Positions 55,298 through 64,000 of a DNA stretch of 64,000 nucleotides are shown here, in pieces (positions within the stretch are counted from its first letter, which is position 1; the number at the start of each line of letters is the position of its first letter). The notes beneath the pieces are model-generated. The model was not told where the DNA came from, made no database searches, and worked only from the letters and a program-made list of their open reading frames with translations. The stretch is from Sulfidibacter corallicola (GTDB taxonomy: Bacteria; Acidobacteriota; Holophagae; Acanthopleuribacterales; Acanthopleuribacteraceae). A program made the position numbers and the translations under genes. The stretch spans positions 10,410,256 to 10,474,255 of the forward strand of contig NZ_CP071793.1 of the NCBI RefSeq assembly GCF_017498545.1. Reading direction: 5' to 3'.

Positions 55298-56791
55298 ATG
55301 ACCAGAAAGTTCCGCGGTCGCGCTGCATCCGCTCGTTCTCGCCTCGCATCTCAACAAGACCTGCAACGCTTCCTGGAGCGCCCCGGAAGCGCCGAAGCCA
55401 TGGGCAAAGCCGATCGCAAGCCCGTGAAAGACACGCAGCTCCCGCCTCAGGAACCGCCGTTCCTGGGTGACATGCCGCCCGTGGGCGTCGTGTACGAACC
55501 CCAGCAACCGGCCACCAAGCAGCTCAAGCGCATCATCGATAAAAACTACTACAGCGCCAACTTCGAAAAGGCGATCGAAGTGGTGCACGCCCAGAAGATT
55601 CCCGAGCTGAGCCGCATCAAGACCCTGGATCAGTTCTACTACTACGTCGATGCCCTCGTCACCTGGATCCCCGAGATTCGCGTCTGGGATTGGAACGGCG
55701 AAATTCTTCACGAGCGCACCGTCTATCTACGCATCACCCAGTTCTATTATTATTTCAACCAGCCCACCCTGGAAGCGCTGCAAAGCCCGATCGAACCCAA
55801 AGAAGGCCAGGACCTCTCGCCGGTTTCCAAGTGGCTGCGCGAGTTCGCGGTGGAATGGGGCTCGTTCCTGGACACCGCCGAATCCCGCCAATACCTGGAA
55901 ACCTTCAAATACGCGCCCGAATACGCCTGGCAGGAATTCGAAAAGCCGCCCGAAGACTACCCCTCCTTCAATGCCTTTTTCGCACGGACCTTCAAGGACA
56001 TCGCCGTGCAGCGCCCCGTGGCTCAGGCAGCCGACGATCGCGTGATCGTCTTCCCGGCCGAATCCACCTTCGTGGGTCAGTGGGCCGTCAGCACCCCGGT
56101 CGGGGAGCCGTTGCCGGCACCGGCCTCGATCGTCGTCAAGCACATCGAATGGCCGATCGACGAGTTGCTGCAGGATTCCAAATACGGCAACGACTTCAAG
56201 GGCGGCATGTTCTGCCACAGCTTCCTGAACACCTATGACTACCACCGCTTGCACACCTCGGTGTCCGGCAAGGTCCTGGAGGCCAAGTTCATCCCCGGCC
56301 AGGTCTATCTGGAAGTGAACCTCGAGAGGCAAGGCGACGAAGTGGCCGACGGCGACATCGCCAACGCGGTAATCCCCCAGCGCTACCTCGACGCCGACGA
56401 TCCGACCGGCTACCAGTTCGTTCAGTGCCGCGGCCTGTTGGTTCTGGAATCACCGATCGGCAAGGTCGCGATCCTGCCCATGGGCATGGCCCAAGTATCC
56501 TCGGTGGTGTTCGTCACGCCCAAGAAGGAAGGGCAACAGCCCATCATGCTCACACCGGAAGAGAAACAGGGCCGGGACTACCACCAACAAGTGGACCTCC
56601 TCAACCAGAAGATCGAAAAGGCTCTGGTCGGCAAGCACCTGGAAAAGGGCGAGATGTTCTCGTACTTCCAGTTCGGTGGCTCCGACTGCGTGGTGGTGTT
56701 CGAGCGCAAGGCGAACGTGGACGTCACGGCCAAGGTCAACACCCACTATCCCATTCGCAGCCAGTACGCGATCGCCAACATCAACAACTGA
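55298..56791 (+). CDS. Phosphatidylserine decarboxylase-family protein
   Basis: 497 residues with AAAGGAGAG ahead of the start. Conserved parts are FNAFFARTFKD, PAESTFVGQW, CHSFLNTYDYHRLHTSVSGK and, near the end, FGGSDCVVVFE, where Gly461-Ser462 would be the self-cleavage site that makes the pyruvoyl group (LGST in classical enzymes). It is longer than classical Psd, with ~220 extra N-terminal residues, like the PSD-related group of unknown substrate. It may make phosphatidylethanolamine or decarboxylate another amino acid derivative. No membrane helix is evident. Confidence 0.82.
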   Translation: MTRKFRGRAASARSRLASQQDLQRFLERPGSAEAMGKADRKPVKDTQLPPQEPPFLGDMPPVGVVYEPQQPATKQLKRIIDKNYYSANFEKAIEVVHAQKIPELSRIKTLDQFYYYVDALVTWIPEIRVWDWNGEILHERTVYLRITQFYYYFNQPTLEALQSPIEPKEGQDLSPVSKWLREFAVEWGSFLDTAESRQYLETFKYAPEYAWQEFEKPPEDYPSFNAFFARTFKDIAVQRPVAQAADDRVIVFPAESTFVGQWAVSTPVGEPLPAPASIVVKHIEWPIDELLQDSKYGNDFKGGMFCHSFLNTYDYHRLHTSVSGKVLEAKFIPGQVYLEVNLERQGDEVADGDIANAVIPQRYLDADDPTGYQFVQCRGLLVLESPIGKVAILPMGMAQVSSVVFVTPKKEGQQPIMLTPEEKQGRDYHQQVDLLNQKIEKALVGKHLEKGEMFSYFQFGGSDCVVVFERKANVDVTAKVNTHYPIRSQYAIANINN

Positions 56792-56814
56792 GCACGTGAT
56801 TTTCGAATCAGCGA

Positions 56815-56854
56815 GGGTTGGCCCGGCGGTCCCGCGGGGTCACGGCGCCAACCC
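56815..56854. terminator. Hairpin between convergent genes
   Basis: GGGTTGGC (56815-56822) pairs with GCCAACCC (56847-56854), with further GC pairing inside the loop. It can serve the PSD-like gene on the plus strand and the DUF523 gene on the minus strand. Confidence 0.55.
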
Positions 56855-56896
56855 GTCCACCGCCCAGATGTCAGGGCGGTTCGACCAATCGAAGCC

Positions 56897-57403
56897 TCAG
56901 TCGGCAGCGTTCCCGTGCTCCAAGGCGGCCAGCCAGGCGGCGGCCTCCTCGATCTGCTGCTCGGTAAAGACGCGAATGTCGTGGGATTCGAGCAGGCTGG
57001 CCGTCACGCCCGATCCCGGAATCAGGTTTCCACTGAAGCTGCCGTCATAGATGAGGCCGACGCCGCACGATGGGCTCTTGGCTTTCAATACGGCCAGCCG
57101 TGCGCCCTGATCGACCGCGAGGGCCAGTGCCTGCTCGGCGCCCTTGGTGAAGGGCTCGGTCACATCCGTGTCGTGACGATTGCGCACTTTCGCTTCGCCA
57201 CGCCATACCGCGTCGCCGTCGCCGTCGAAGATCTCCGCCGGGGGTCGCGGCGTGGGCAGCCCACCGGCCACTTCCGGACAAACCGGCACGATGCGACCTT
57301 CTTCGCGCCACCGCGCCAACACCGGGTGATCGGAAAGTTTGTGGCGGCCGTCGTGGCGTACCTTTTCGCCCAGAAGGCACGCACTGACAAGGATTCGGAT
57401 CAT
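56897..57403 (-). CDS. DUF523-family protein
   Basis: 168 residues from the ATG at 57403, which has GGGAGG six bases upstream; 22 upstream in-frame codons are ignored. VSACLLGEKVRHDG, PVCPEVAGGLPTPRPPAEI and LKAKSPSCGVGLIYDG are the conserved Cys-bearing motifs of DUF523. The conserved cysteines suggest a metal or Fe-S site; members are linked to sulfur or thiouridine chemistry by context only. Function unknown. Confidence 0.9.
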   Translation of the reverse strand: MIRILVSACLLGEKVRHDGRHKLSDHPVLARWREEGRIVPVCPEVAGGLPTPRPPAEIFDGDGDAVWRGEAKVRNRHDTDVTEPFTKGAEQALALAVDQGARLAVLKAKSPSCGVGLIYDGSFSGNLIPGSGVTASLLESHDIRVFTEQQIEEAAAWLAALEHGNAAD

Positions 57404-57573
57404 GGGGAACCTCCCGGGATTCGGTATGGTGGAGATACGGGATATTCGGATGCGGGGCCTGGATCGCACCGGTCGAAAATGGCAGGGCGTAGGGTACCAG
57501 CAGGTATCACCCTTTTCAATTTATATTTTTTACCGAGGTGCACAGCCTAAGCTTACCCCTCATTGCAAAATTT

Positions 57574-58445
57574 GTATTTTTTTTACCACAGAGGACACAG
57601 AGAACACAAAGAATTCACATTGAAATTTAATTATCATCGCCAACCAGAACACCAAGTGACATTTAATAGATTTTATTAAAAAACATCAGAACACAAGAGG
57701 CTAGCGAGTATTATTTTCAGTTTGTATTTTTTACCAAGACGCACAACTCAAGTTGCATTTTCATTTTTAAATTTTAAGTATTTCTACCACAGAGATCACA
57801 GAGGATACGGAGAACACAAAGAATACCTCTCACTATTAAACTATCAATACCATCAATCTCCATGTCAAATAACATTTCATAGATATTATGAAAAACATGT
57901 TATCTAGTGTCCATCCAGAAACAGGGTTTTTATGAAAATGCTCCTCTGAATCGGCAGGGTTGCCAATGCCAACTGGTATCAGCAGCCAGGAATCAGATAT
58001 CAGCTAAATATCTTCGAACACGTATCTTGTTGATACATAACGCCTGATACCTAATACCGTGCCCATCCAGTCAAACCACCTTGGGAGTTGTAATCCCTTC
58101 GTTTCTGGATGGGTACTATCTAGCATCTGTCCAAAGACGGAATCATCCCATTTATTTAAATGAATTATTTTAATGGACTCGATATCAGCACCCCAAGCAC
58201 CATTCATTTTAAAATAATTTTTTCAGGCATTTAATCAAAAATCAACATCAGATGTCTTACGCCAGTTAACTTGGAGAGATTCGTCAAATTTTGAGTTTTT
58301 CAAAACAGAGATCGTGTTTCCGGATGCGTAGGATCTGGACAAGAAAAACCAAAATCATATAAAACCATCTATGGAAAGAATCAACCGATACGGAATCACA
58401 CCTCTCCCTCCGTAAACTCTGTGCCCTCTGTGGTAAAAAAAATGC
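57574..58445. mobile_element. AT-rich island IV, bounded by inverted CACAGAG repeats
   Basis: Left edge TTTTTTTTACCACAGAGGAC then ACAGAGAACACAAAG, repeated at 57781; right edge complementary to TTTTTTACCACAGAGGGCAC then AGAGTTTACGGAGG. A CCCATCCAG / CTGGATGGG hairpin (58062-58113) parallels the one in island III. A 67-codon frame on the minus strand (58004-58207) is not convincing. Confidence 0.65.
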
Positions 58446-58466
58446 CTAAAACCCATATCCAACAAG

Positions 58467-59288
58467 CTATGAAGACGCAACCCTCCGCACCTCGCGGTCG
58501 ATAATCATGCGCACCAAGCCTGGCAGGAAACGGTTTGCCCACCAATAGAACTTCCCCTCCCAGCCGGGAATGATCATGAACGAACCGCGCCGCACGCCTT
58601 TGAGAAGATCTCGGGCCACCTTTTCGGCCGTCAGCGGCACGCCCTTCCCCGAGATCGCCGCGGTTTCGGGCGGTTTGGTCAAGTTTTCCTCGTGGAGTTG
58701 GGGCGTGTCCGTATCGACGGGGCACACCACCGAGACCCGAACCCCACGCGGCGCCAGTTCGCAGCGCAACGCCTCGGAAAAGCCGATGAGGCCAAATTTC
58801 GAGGCACTGTAGCCGGTGTATCCGAAGATCCCGATCAACCCCGCCAGCGACGAAACATTCACCACGTGGCTCCCCCGACCCATGTGGGGCAGCAGGGCGG
58901 TCGTGACATGGCGCGGCCCGCAGAGATTCACCTGGAGCATGCGCTCGAACAGCCCGCTGTCGATATCTTCGAAGTAGTGCGTATGGGCGATGCCGGCGTT
59001 GTTGACCAGCACATCGGGCGATCCGAATCGCGAAACCGCCTCTGCCATGACGCGGCCGACGGCCGCTTCGTCGGACACGTCCAGGGCCTCGAAGAACACC
59101 TCGAGCCGCTCGGAGGCATCGCCGCTGTCGCGAAGCGCCGCCACGGCTTCCTGCAAGCGCTCCTTGCGACGGGCGAACAGGGCGAGTCGAGCCCCTTGGC
59201 GCGCCAGCAACCGCGCCAAAGCGAGCCCGATCCCGCTGAAGCCGCCCGTGATGTAAACCGCGCGCCCCGCAAACGAAGTTTTGGCCAA
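58467..59288 (-). CDS. SDR-family reductase, 3-ketodihydrosphingosine reductase-like
   Basis: 273 residues. SDR core with TGGFSGIG (14-21), NNAG, SSLAG and YSASK. The stretch CPVDTDTPQLHEENLTKPPE followed by TAAISG matches the PPDTDTP-E-KP-ET-IS signature of eukaryotic KDSR and its bacterial relatives, as does a membrane-associated C-terminus (KFYWWANRFLPGLVRMII). It may reduce 3-ketosphinganine, which would imply sphingolipids; a serine palmitoyltransferase is not in the window. Other long-chain ketone substrates are possible. Confidence 0.82.
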   Translation of the reverse strand: MAKTSFAGRAVYITGGFSGIGLALARLLARQGARLALFARRKERLQEAVAALRDSGDASERLEVFFEALDVSDEAAVGRVMAEAVSRFGSPDVLVNNAGIAHTHYFEDIDSGLFERMLQVNLCGPRHVTTALLPHMGRGSHVVNVSSLAGLIGIFGYTGYSASKFGLIGFSEALRCELAPRGVRVSVVCPVDTDTPQLHEENLTKPPETAAISGKGVPLTAEKVARDLLKGVRRGSFMIIPGWEGKFYWWANRFLPGLVRMIIDREVRRVASS

Positions 59289-59403
59289 ACCAGCCTCCCG
59301 CTTTCGTGTGAATACCCATTCATAGCAAATTCACGGAGGGTCGGCCATGGTGGCGCCAAAAAAGACGCATCCATTTTGAAAGATCCGGCACACGAGGCGC
59401 CGC

Positions 59404-61083
59404 CTACTCGACCTCTTGGGACAACTTTTGATCCAGGAAACTGCGGATTTTTTCCAGCATGTTCGGGTCGAGATCCTTCCCTTTCGTCTTGGCCTTCAGC
59501 TCTTCCAACAACCGCTCGGCTTCCTGCAGCGCCCCATCTTCGGCCAGGAAATGGATTTGGTAGATCAGGTAGCTGGGCGATCGATCGGAATGGGTGAGCG
59601 CCGTGTCCATGGCCTCGCGCGCCTCGTCCCACCGACCGGCGCGACGAAACCCCAGCGCTTGAAAAAAATAGGGAAGCGGGTTGCGGGGTACCCGTTTTGC
59701 CAGCCTGCGGGCCACGCGGAGACAGGATTCCCAATCCACGCTCATACAGTGGATGTAACCTGCCGCGGCCAGAACTTGGGCACAGTCGGGATCGATCCGC
59801 AACGCATCTTCGACCAATTGCAGCGCGTAGGACGTCTCTCCCTTATCGGTCAACAGCATCGCATAGAGCCCGCGCAGGCGAACGTAGTTGGGTTGCAGGG
59901 TCAACACCTGCTCGAACAACGCCCGAGCCTCGGTTTCCTTTTGATCCAGCAACCACAGCAACACCGCGTGCTGGCCCAGGATTTCCGGCTGTGAGGGGTC
60001 GATCGCCATGCCCTTGTCCACCCATTCGCGTGCTTCGGCGGCAACTTTCGCGAACCCAACCTGGCCCTGACTGACCCCGTAGAGTAGCAACTCCGACAGG
60101 CCGGCATAGGCGGGCACGAAACCCGGATCCAGGTCGATCGCCTGCCGAAAGGCGACCTCGGCGGCATCGCGGGTTTCCGAATCGACGCCCTGATCCAATA
60201 GATGGTGTCCTCGAAGATAGGCCTTGAAGGCATCGGCATCGGTCGTGGCGGCTCGGGCAAGGGCGAAGCGATCTTCCGGAACCAGGGTCAGCGCCAAGGC
60301 CCGGCTGATATCCACGGCAATCTTCGACTGAATATCGGTCAAGTCGGTTAGGTTCTGCCGATAGATCTGCGACCAGGCCAGTTCCCGCGAGGGCAATTTC
60401 AGCAAACGCACCGAAATGTCGAGGCTCTCGCCAATGGTAGCGAGTTCGCCTTCGAGCAGGTAATCGGTCTCGTTCATATCGAAAAAATCCCGAGAGACCT
60501 GCGCCACCCCGTCGATGTACATGACCAGGTCGTCGGGACGATCCAGATCGCGCACCACGGCGACGTGATGCCATTGGTCGTCGTCCAGGTCAACGAACAA
60601 AGGATCGCTCGGATCGTCGATGGAGGCCAGAGATTCGCCATTGTCGCGGCGCTGAAACACGAGCTGGCCGTCCCTCATCATCAGGAACCAACCCAAGTTG
60701 GCATTGAGCGGCGCTGTACGGGAGACGAGAAAGCGGTCGTGGGCGAATTGGCCGCTGGTCTTGAACCAGACGCTGAGGGTGTAGGCGCTGCCGCCAAAGC
60801 TCAGCGCATCCAGCTCGTGGGGATTCACCGAATGCAGCAGACGTCCCGCATCGTTGGTGTGAAATTCGAAATGTTGACCGCCGACGTCGAAACCGCTGTC
60901 TGTGGATCCGGTGCCGATTTCGAAGGTCAGGGCCGGCAACCGCCCGGTCGTTTCCGGAAAGATGATGGTGCTCTGGCCGTTGTCGTCGAGGGGAATATGA
61001 ACGTAGGGATCGAGGTGGGCGAAAGCGGTCAGCCCGCTGATCAGGGTGCAGAAGAACATCGCGTGACGTAATGAGATCTTCAT
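59404..61083 (-). CDS. Exported LamG-TPR protein with TolB-like segment
   Basis: 559 residues from the ATG at 61083 (AAGGAG upstream); the frame extends to 61245 but that part is not protein-like. A signal peptide is followed by a LamG/concanavalin domain (about 25-235; LSVWFKTSG, QWHHVAVVRD, VMYIDG). Then comes YLLEGELATIGESLDISVRL and LAWSQIYRQNLTDLTDIQSK, which is the second half of the TolB-like domain that usually precedes TPRs in acidobacterial regulators. About seven TPRs fill the rest. It is probably periplasmic. It shares direction with the Ser/Thr kinase upstream; 61084-61420 holds no gene. Confidence 0.8.
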   Translation of the reverse strand: MKISLRHAMFFCTLISGLTAFAHLDPYVHIPLDDNGQSTIIFPETTGRLPALTFEIGTGSTDSGFDVGGQHFEFHTNDAGRLLHSVNPHELDALSFGGSAYTLSVWFKTSGQFAHDRFLVSRTAPLNANLGWFLMMRDGQLVFQRRDNGESLASIDDPSDPLFVDLDDDQWHHVAVVRDLDRPDDLVMYIDGVAQVSRDFFDMNETDYLLEGELATIGESLDISVRLLKLPSRELAWSQIYRQNLTDLTDIQSKIAVDISRALALTLVPEDRFALARAATTDADAFKAYLRGHHLLDQGVDSETRDAAEVAFRQAIDLDPGFVPAYAGLSELLLYGVSQGQVGFAKVAAEAREWVDKGMAIDPSQPEILGQHAVLLWLLDQKETEARALFEQVLTLQPNYVRLRGLYAMLLTDKGETSYALQLVEDALRIDPDCAQVLAAAGYIHCMSVDWESCLRVARRLAKRVPRNPLPYFFQALGFRRAGRWDEAREAMDTALTHSDRSPSYLIYQIHFLAEDGALQEAERLLEELKAKTKGKDLDPNMLEKIRSFLDQKLSQEVE

Positions 61084-61420
61084 AACGGTCGGTCTCCTTG
61101 ATTCGAGGATTGGATTCACCACGAACCGGAAGGACCCTTGCCCGTTATCTCGCCGCATCGGTTCCCACCAGCGACAAGGAGCACATCGTCCTCCCAACTC
61201 GTGACGATGCGTTGTTCGCTGCGTCGAGCCCCGTTGTTCCCTCACTTCAGACGGTTTCAGATGACTTGATTACTTCATTATTATCAGACCTTTAGACACC
61301 CACCTAACGAGCTTCCCCTGCTAACTGTCACGAGTTCCTCGAAAGGGATTCAATCGGCAGGACAAGCCAACCCGAAACCCATCACGAGCGGAAACCGAAG
61401 CCTTTCAAAATCGCCCTGGC

Positions 61421-64000
61421 CTACCCCCGCACCTCCAGCCGTTCGCGATACCGGCGCGCCTTCTCCGGTTTGCCCCACTGCTCGTACAGGAGGATCAGGT
61501 CCTTCAGCGGCATGGTCACGAATCCGTCGTCGTCGCCGAACCGTTGGCGCAAGCTCTGGTAAGCCTGGCGCAAGAGGACCTCGGCCTCTTCGTACCGCTT
61601 CTGACCCGTGAGGCTCCTGCCCAGCAGGGCGCGGGCCTTGTCCACGATCCAATGGCCGTCGGGAAAGCGTCGTTCCAGAATCGCCGTCGCTTGGCGACAC
61701 AGGGATTCGGCCTCCAAATAAGATTCTCGATCGTTGGCCACATGGGCCAAGCCCATCATCGAGACGCCCACCTTGAAATGGTCCGGGCCGAGCTCGGCCG
61801 CGAAGATGTCCCATGCCTTCTGGTGGGCCTGTTGGGCATCGTCCAGGCGTTTCATCTTGCGATAGACGATGCCGAGGTTGTTGAGCGCGCCGGCCTGTTC
61901 GGGATGGCCCGGCCCGAACAACGCCACGAACATGGCGATCGCTTCCTTCAAGATGACCTCGGCCTCCACGTGGTCGCCGTTGATGTTTACCTGACGACCC
62001 AGGTTGATCAGGTTCTTGGCGAGAGGCGCCGTGGGGCCGTCGTTGTGACGGCGTCGAATCTCGACGGCCTCCCGCAGCATCCGCTCGGCCTCTTCGTCCT
62101 CGCCCATATCCTGGAGCAGCACCGCCAAATTGTTGAGGCCGTTGGCGATCGTCGGGTGGCTGTCGCCGAAACGCTTGCGCTTGAGTTCCAATGACCGGCG
62201 GTACAGGGGCGCGGCCCGGGTGAAATCGCCCACGCCGTGGTAGATCGCGGCCAGGTTGTTGGTCGCCGTGGCGACGTTGGGATGGTCCTCGCCGAGACCT
62301 TCGCGCTGCAGTTGCAACGATTCTTCGAACAGCGGCACGGCGCGCTCCATCTCACCCTGACGCCGCAACAGCATTCCCAAGGTATTGAGCGTATCGCTCA
62401 GCTCCAGACTGCCCACGTTGGCAGCGCGCTGAATCTCCACGGCCCCGCGCAGCATCTCTTCGGCTTGGTCCACGGCGCCGGTCGACACCCACAAATTACC
62501 CAGCCCCGCCATGGTCAGCGCCGTTTCCGGGTGCCCCACCCCCAAGGACTCGCGCTGGTATGCGAGCACTTCCTTCATCAACCGCTCGGCACGCGGATAA
62601 TCGCCACGGGCCATCAGCACCTTCGCCAACTTGCGACTGCGCTCGGCCTGCGGCAGGCCCATCCTGCCGTGCCGCGCCCGGGTCAACCGCAGGCAGGCAT
62701 CCAGCAAATCGACGCTCTGGTCGTAGTGACCCAGGTGATGGTAGACCTGGCCTAGCGCCAGCATCATTTGAATTTTGGTTTCCGGCTGGTCCTTCAACTC
62801 GTCGTTGATCTTCTTCGAGGCGCGGTCCAGCACCTGCTTGACCGTGATGTCGCCGGTGCGTTCCTGGTAGGGGTCGTTGGCTTCGAACATGTCGATCATC
62901 AGGTTGGTGATCTGACGGGCGCTGTCGCGTTCGCGCTGGGCTCGGTCCCGTTCGCGCAGCGAATTGCGATGGGCGAACACGAGGCTGACGGTGAACCCCA
63001 CGGTCAGCAGAAACACCGAGAACACGGCGATCACCGGCATGCGATGGCGACGCACGAATTTCCCCAGGACGTAGAGCGGGCTGGGCGGCCCGGCCTCGAT
63101 CGGCAGGCAGGTCAGGTGCCGCAGGAGGTCCTTCTTGAATTCGTGGGCCGACTGGTATCGCCGATCCGGCTGTTTCTCCAGCGCTTTGAGAACGATCCAA
63201 TCCAAATCACCGCGCAGGTTCTGAAACAGGGTGCTGGCATGGATGTCACCGCGGTACCGCACCAAGGTGTTTTTGGTTTCCTCGTCCAGGCGCATCCAGC
63301 GATGGGACGGCTTCTTGGGGGCTTCGAGGCAAATTTGGCGACGCGCGTCCAGAACCGGCGAGTCGTCGCGCAACATCAGCGGCGGCACACCCACCAACAA
63401 CTCGTAGAGCAGCAGGCCCAAGGTATAGATGTCGGAGCGAAAATCGGGGTCCAGCCGGTTGCCGGCCGGATCGGTGAGGCCGGCCTGCTCCGGGCTCATG
63501 TAGCGCAGCGTGCCCGGCGGGGTATCGTGGCGGGTCAGGCTGCTGCCATCGAGCGTCTTGGCGATCCCGAAATCGATGACCTTGGGGGTCGGCACCTGGT
63601 TCTCCATGATGACCAGGATGTTGGAAGGCTTGATGTCGCGGTGGATGATGCCCTTCAGGTGGGCATGCGCGATCGCCCCGCAGACCTTGATGAACAACTC
63701 GAGCCGTTCGGTAATGGTCAACTGGTGTTGGTCGCAGAATTCGGTGATGGACAGACCCTCGATGAACTCCATGACGAAGTAGGGAAACCCCTCTTCGGTC
63801 ATGCCGGTCTCGTAGAGTTTGGCGATGTAGGAGTGGGACATGCGGGCCAGCAGGAGCTGCTCCACTTCGAATCGCTTCTTGCGTTCCTCGTCGAAGGCCA
63901 GCGAGCCGATGAACTTGATCGCCACCCAGCGGCGAACCCCCTCCACCTGTTCGGCCAGGTAGACCGTGCCCATGCCACCCTGTCCCAGCTTGCGCACGAT
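61421..64000 (-). CDS. Ser/Thr protein kinase with TPRs, 5' end cut by the window
   Basis: At least 859 residues; the frame is open at the right edge and begins within the P-loop (VRKLGQGGMGTVYLAE), so the start lies outside. Kinase residues are intact: Lys 28 in VAIKF, HRDIKPSN (119-126), DFG (142-144) and SPE (168-170). One membrane helix (VIAVFSVFLLTVGFTVSLVF, ~320-340) follows, then about ten TPRs of the kinesin-light-chain type (GLGEDHPNVATATNNLAAIY and similar). The layout predicts a cytoplasmic kinase with an extracytoplasmic TPR sensor. Possible outputs in this window are the FHA sigma-54 activator and the ECF-like sigma factor, by analogy only. Confidence 0.93.
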   Translation of the reverse strand: MVRKLGQGGMGTVYLAEQVEGVRRWVAIKFIGSLAFDEERKKRFEVEQLLLARMSHSYIAKLYETGMTEEGFPYFVMEFIEGLSITEFCDQHQLTITERLELFIKVCGAIAHAHLKGIIHRDIKPSNILVIMENQVPTPKVIDFGIAKTLDGSSLTRHDTPPGTLRYMSPEQAGLTDPAGNRLDPDFRSDIYTLGLLLYELLVGVPPLMLRDDSPVLDARRQICLEAPKKPSHRWMRLDEETKNTLVRYRGDIHASTLFQNLRGDLDWIVLKALEKQPDRRYQSAHEFKKDLLRHLTCLPIEAGPPSPLYVLGKFVRRHRMPVIAVFSVFLLTVGFTVSLVFAHRNSLRERDRAQRERDSARQITNLMIDMFEANDPYQERTGDITVKQVLDRASKKINDELKDQPETKIQMMLALGQVYHHLGHYDQSVDLLDACLRLTRARHGRMGLPQAERSRKLAKVLMARGDYPRAERLMKEVLAYQRESLGVGHPETALTMAGLGNLWVSTGAVDQAEEMLRGAVEIQRAANVGSLELSDTLNTLGMLLRRQGEMERAVPLFEESLQLQREGLGEDHPNVATATNNLAAIYHGVGDFTRAAPLYRRSLELKRKRFGDSHPTIANGLNNLAVLLQDMGEDEEAERMLREAVEIRRRHNDGPTAPLAKNLINLGRQVNINGDHVEAEVILKEAIAMFVALFGPGHPEQAGALNNLGIVYRKMKRLDDAQQAHQKAWDIFAAELGPDHFKVGVSMMGLAHVANDRESYLEAESLCRQATAILERRFPDGHWIVDKARALLGRSLTGQKRYEEAEVLLRQAYQSLRQRFGDDDGFVTMPLKDLILLYEQWGKPEKARRYRERLEVRG

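Noticed and set aside
58004..58207. 67-codon frame on the minus strand in island IV
   Set aside because: It has no ribosome-binding site, overlaps the CCCATCC hairpin module and is not homologous to anything I recognise.

Overview
No rRNA or tRNA gene is visible, so the organism can only be inferred. The window is GC-rich and packed with a Ser/Thr kinase carrying TPRs, a long WD40 protein, an FHA-type sigma-54 activator, an ECF-like sigma factor, a reaction-centre-type cytochrome c with TPRs, LamG-containing secreted proteins, an IPTL-CTERM-like motif and a 9.5-kb cadherin-like/beta-helix surface protein. This mix fits a large-genome, free-living or host-associated Acidobacteriota (Holophagae/Acanthopleuribacter-like). 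That placement is inference.

Layout. 1-6.3 kb: partial WD40 protein, a secreted NlpC/P60-type peptidase and a sigma-54 activator. 6.4-7.4 kb: repeat array A. 7.6-13.2 kb: secreted protein, B12-binding radical SAM enzyme coupled to a membrane protein, array B, cytochrome. 13.6-15.9 kb: histidine kinase and OmpR-type regulator, overlapping by ATGA. 15.9-17.8 kb: array C, a REP-associated tyrosine transposase (RAYT) and flanking repeats. 17.7-20.4 kb: divergent LysR and DUF6058 genes, then array D, which runs into the stop codon of the giant surface gene (20.4-29.9 kb). 30-37.8 kb: ECF sigma, RDD protein, GH51-like glycosidase, AraC regulator, membrane-anchored HTH protein, LamG-like secreted protein. 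38-39.2 kb: array E. 39.5-46.6 kb: two large secreted proteins. 47-53 kb: SDR, ada with a 2OG-Fe(II) oxygenase, Fe-alcohol dehydrogenase. 53-64 kb: cysteine hydrolase, PSD-like protein, DUF523, KDSR-like SDR, LamG-TPR protein and a partial Ser/Thr kinase, separated by AT-rich islands.

The most unusual content is intergenic. First, five clustered arrays share a ten-base core, GGGACACCCA (or its complement TGGGTGTCCC), while the sequence between cores is specific to each locus. The arrays start at the 3' ends of genes. In two or three of them the spacer sequence is recognisably copied from the neighbouring gene's own 3' region, and the stop codon of the giant gene and the C-terminus of the LysR gene lie inside repeat units. 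The RAYT gene sits directly downstream of array C, so the arrays are proposed to be products of a RAYT/REP-like system that captures and amplifies gene-end sequence. Second, four AT-rich islands (about 41.7, 52.8, 54.0 and 57.6 kb) are bounded by inverted copies of a TACCACAGAG-type repeat. Two of them, and a third site at 47 kb, contain a conserved 145-175 bp element with inverted TGTCCACGAAT ends.

Start sites were chosen by ribosome-binding-site position where one is visible. All family assignments are from reading motifs; no database search was possible.
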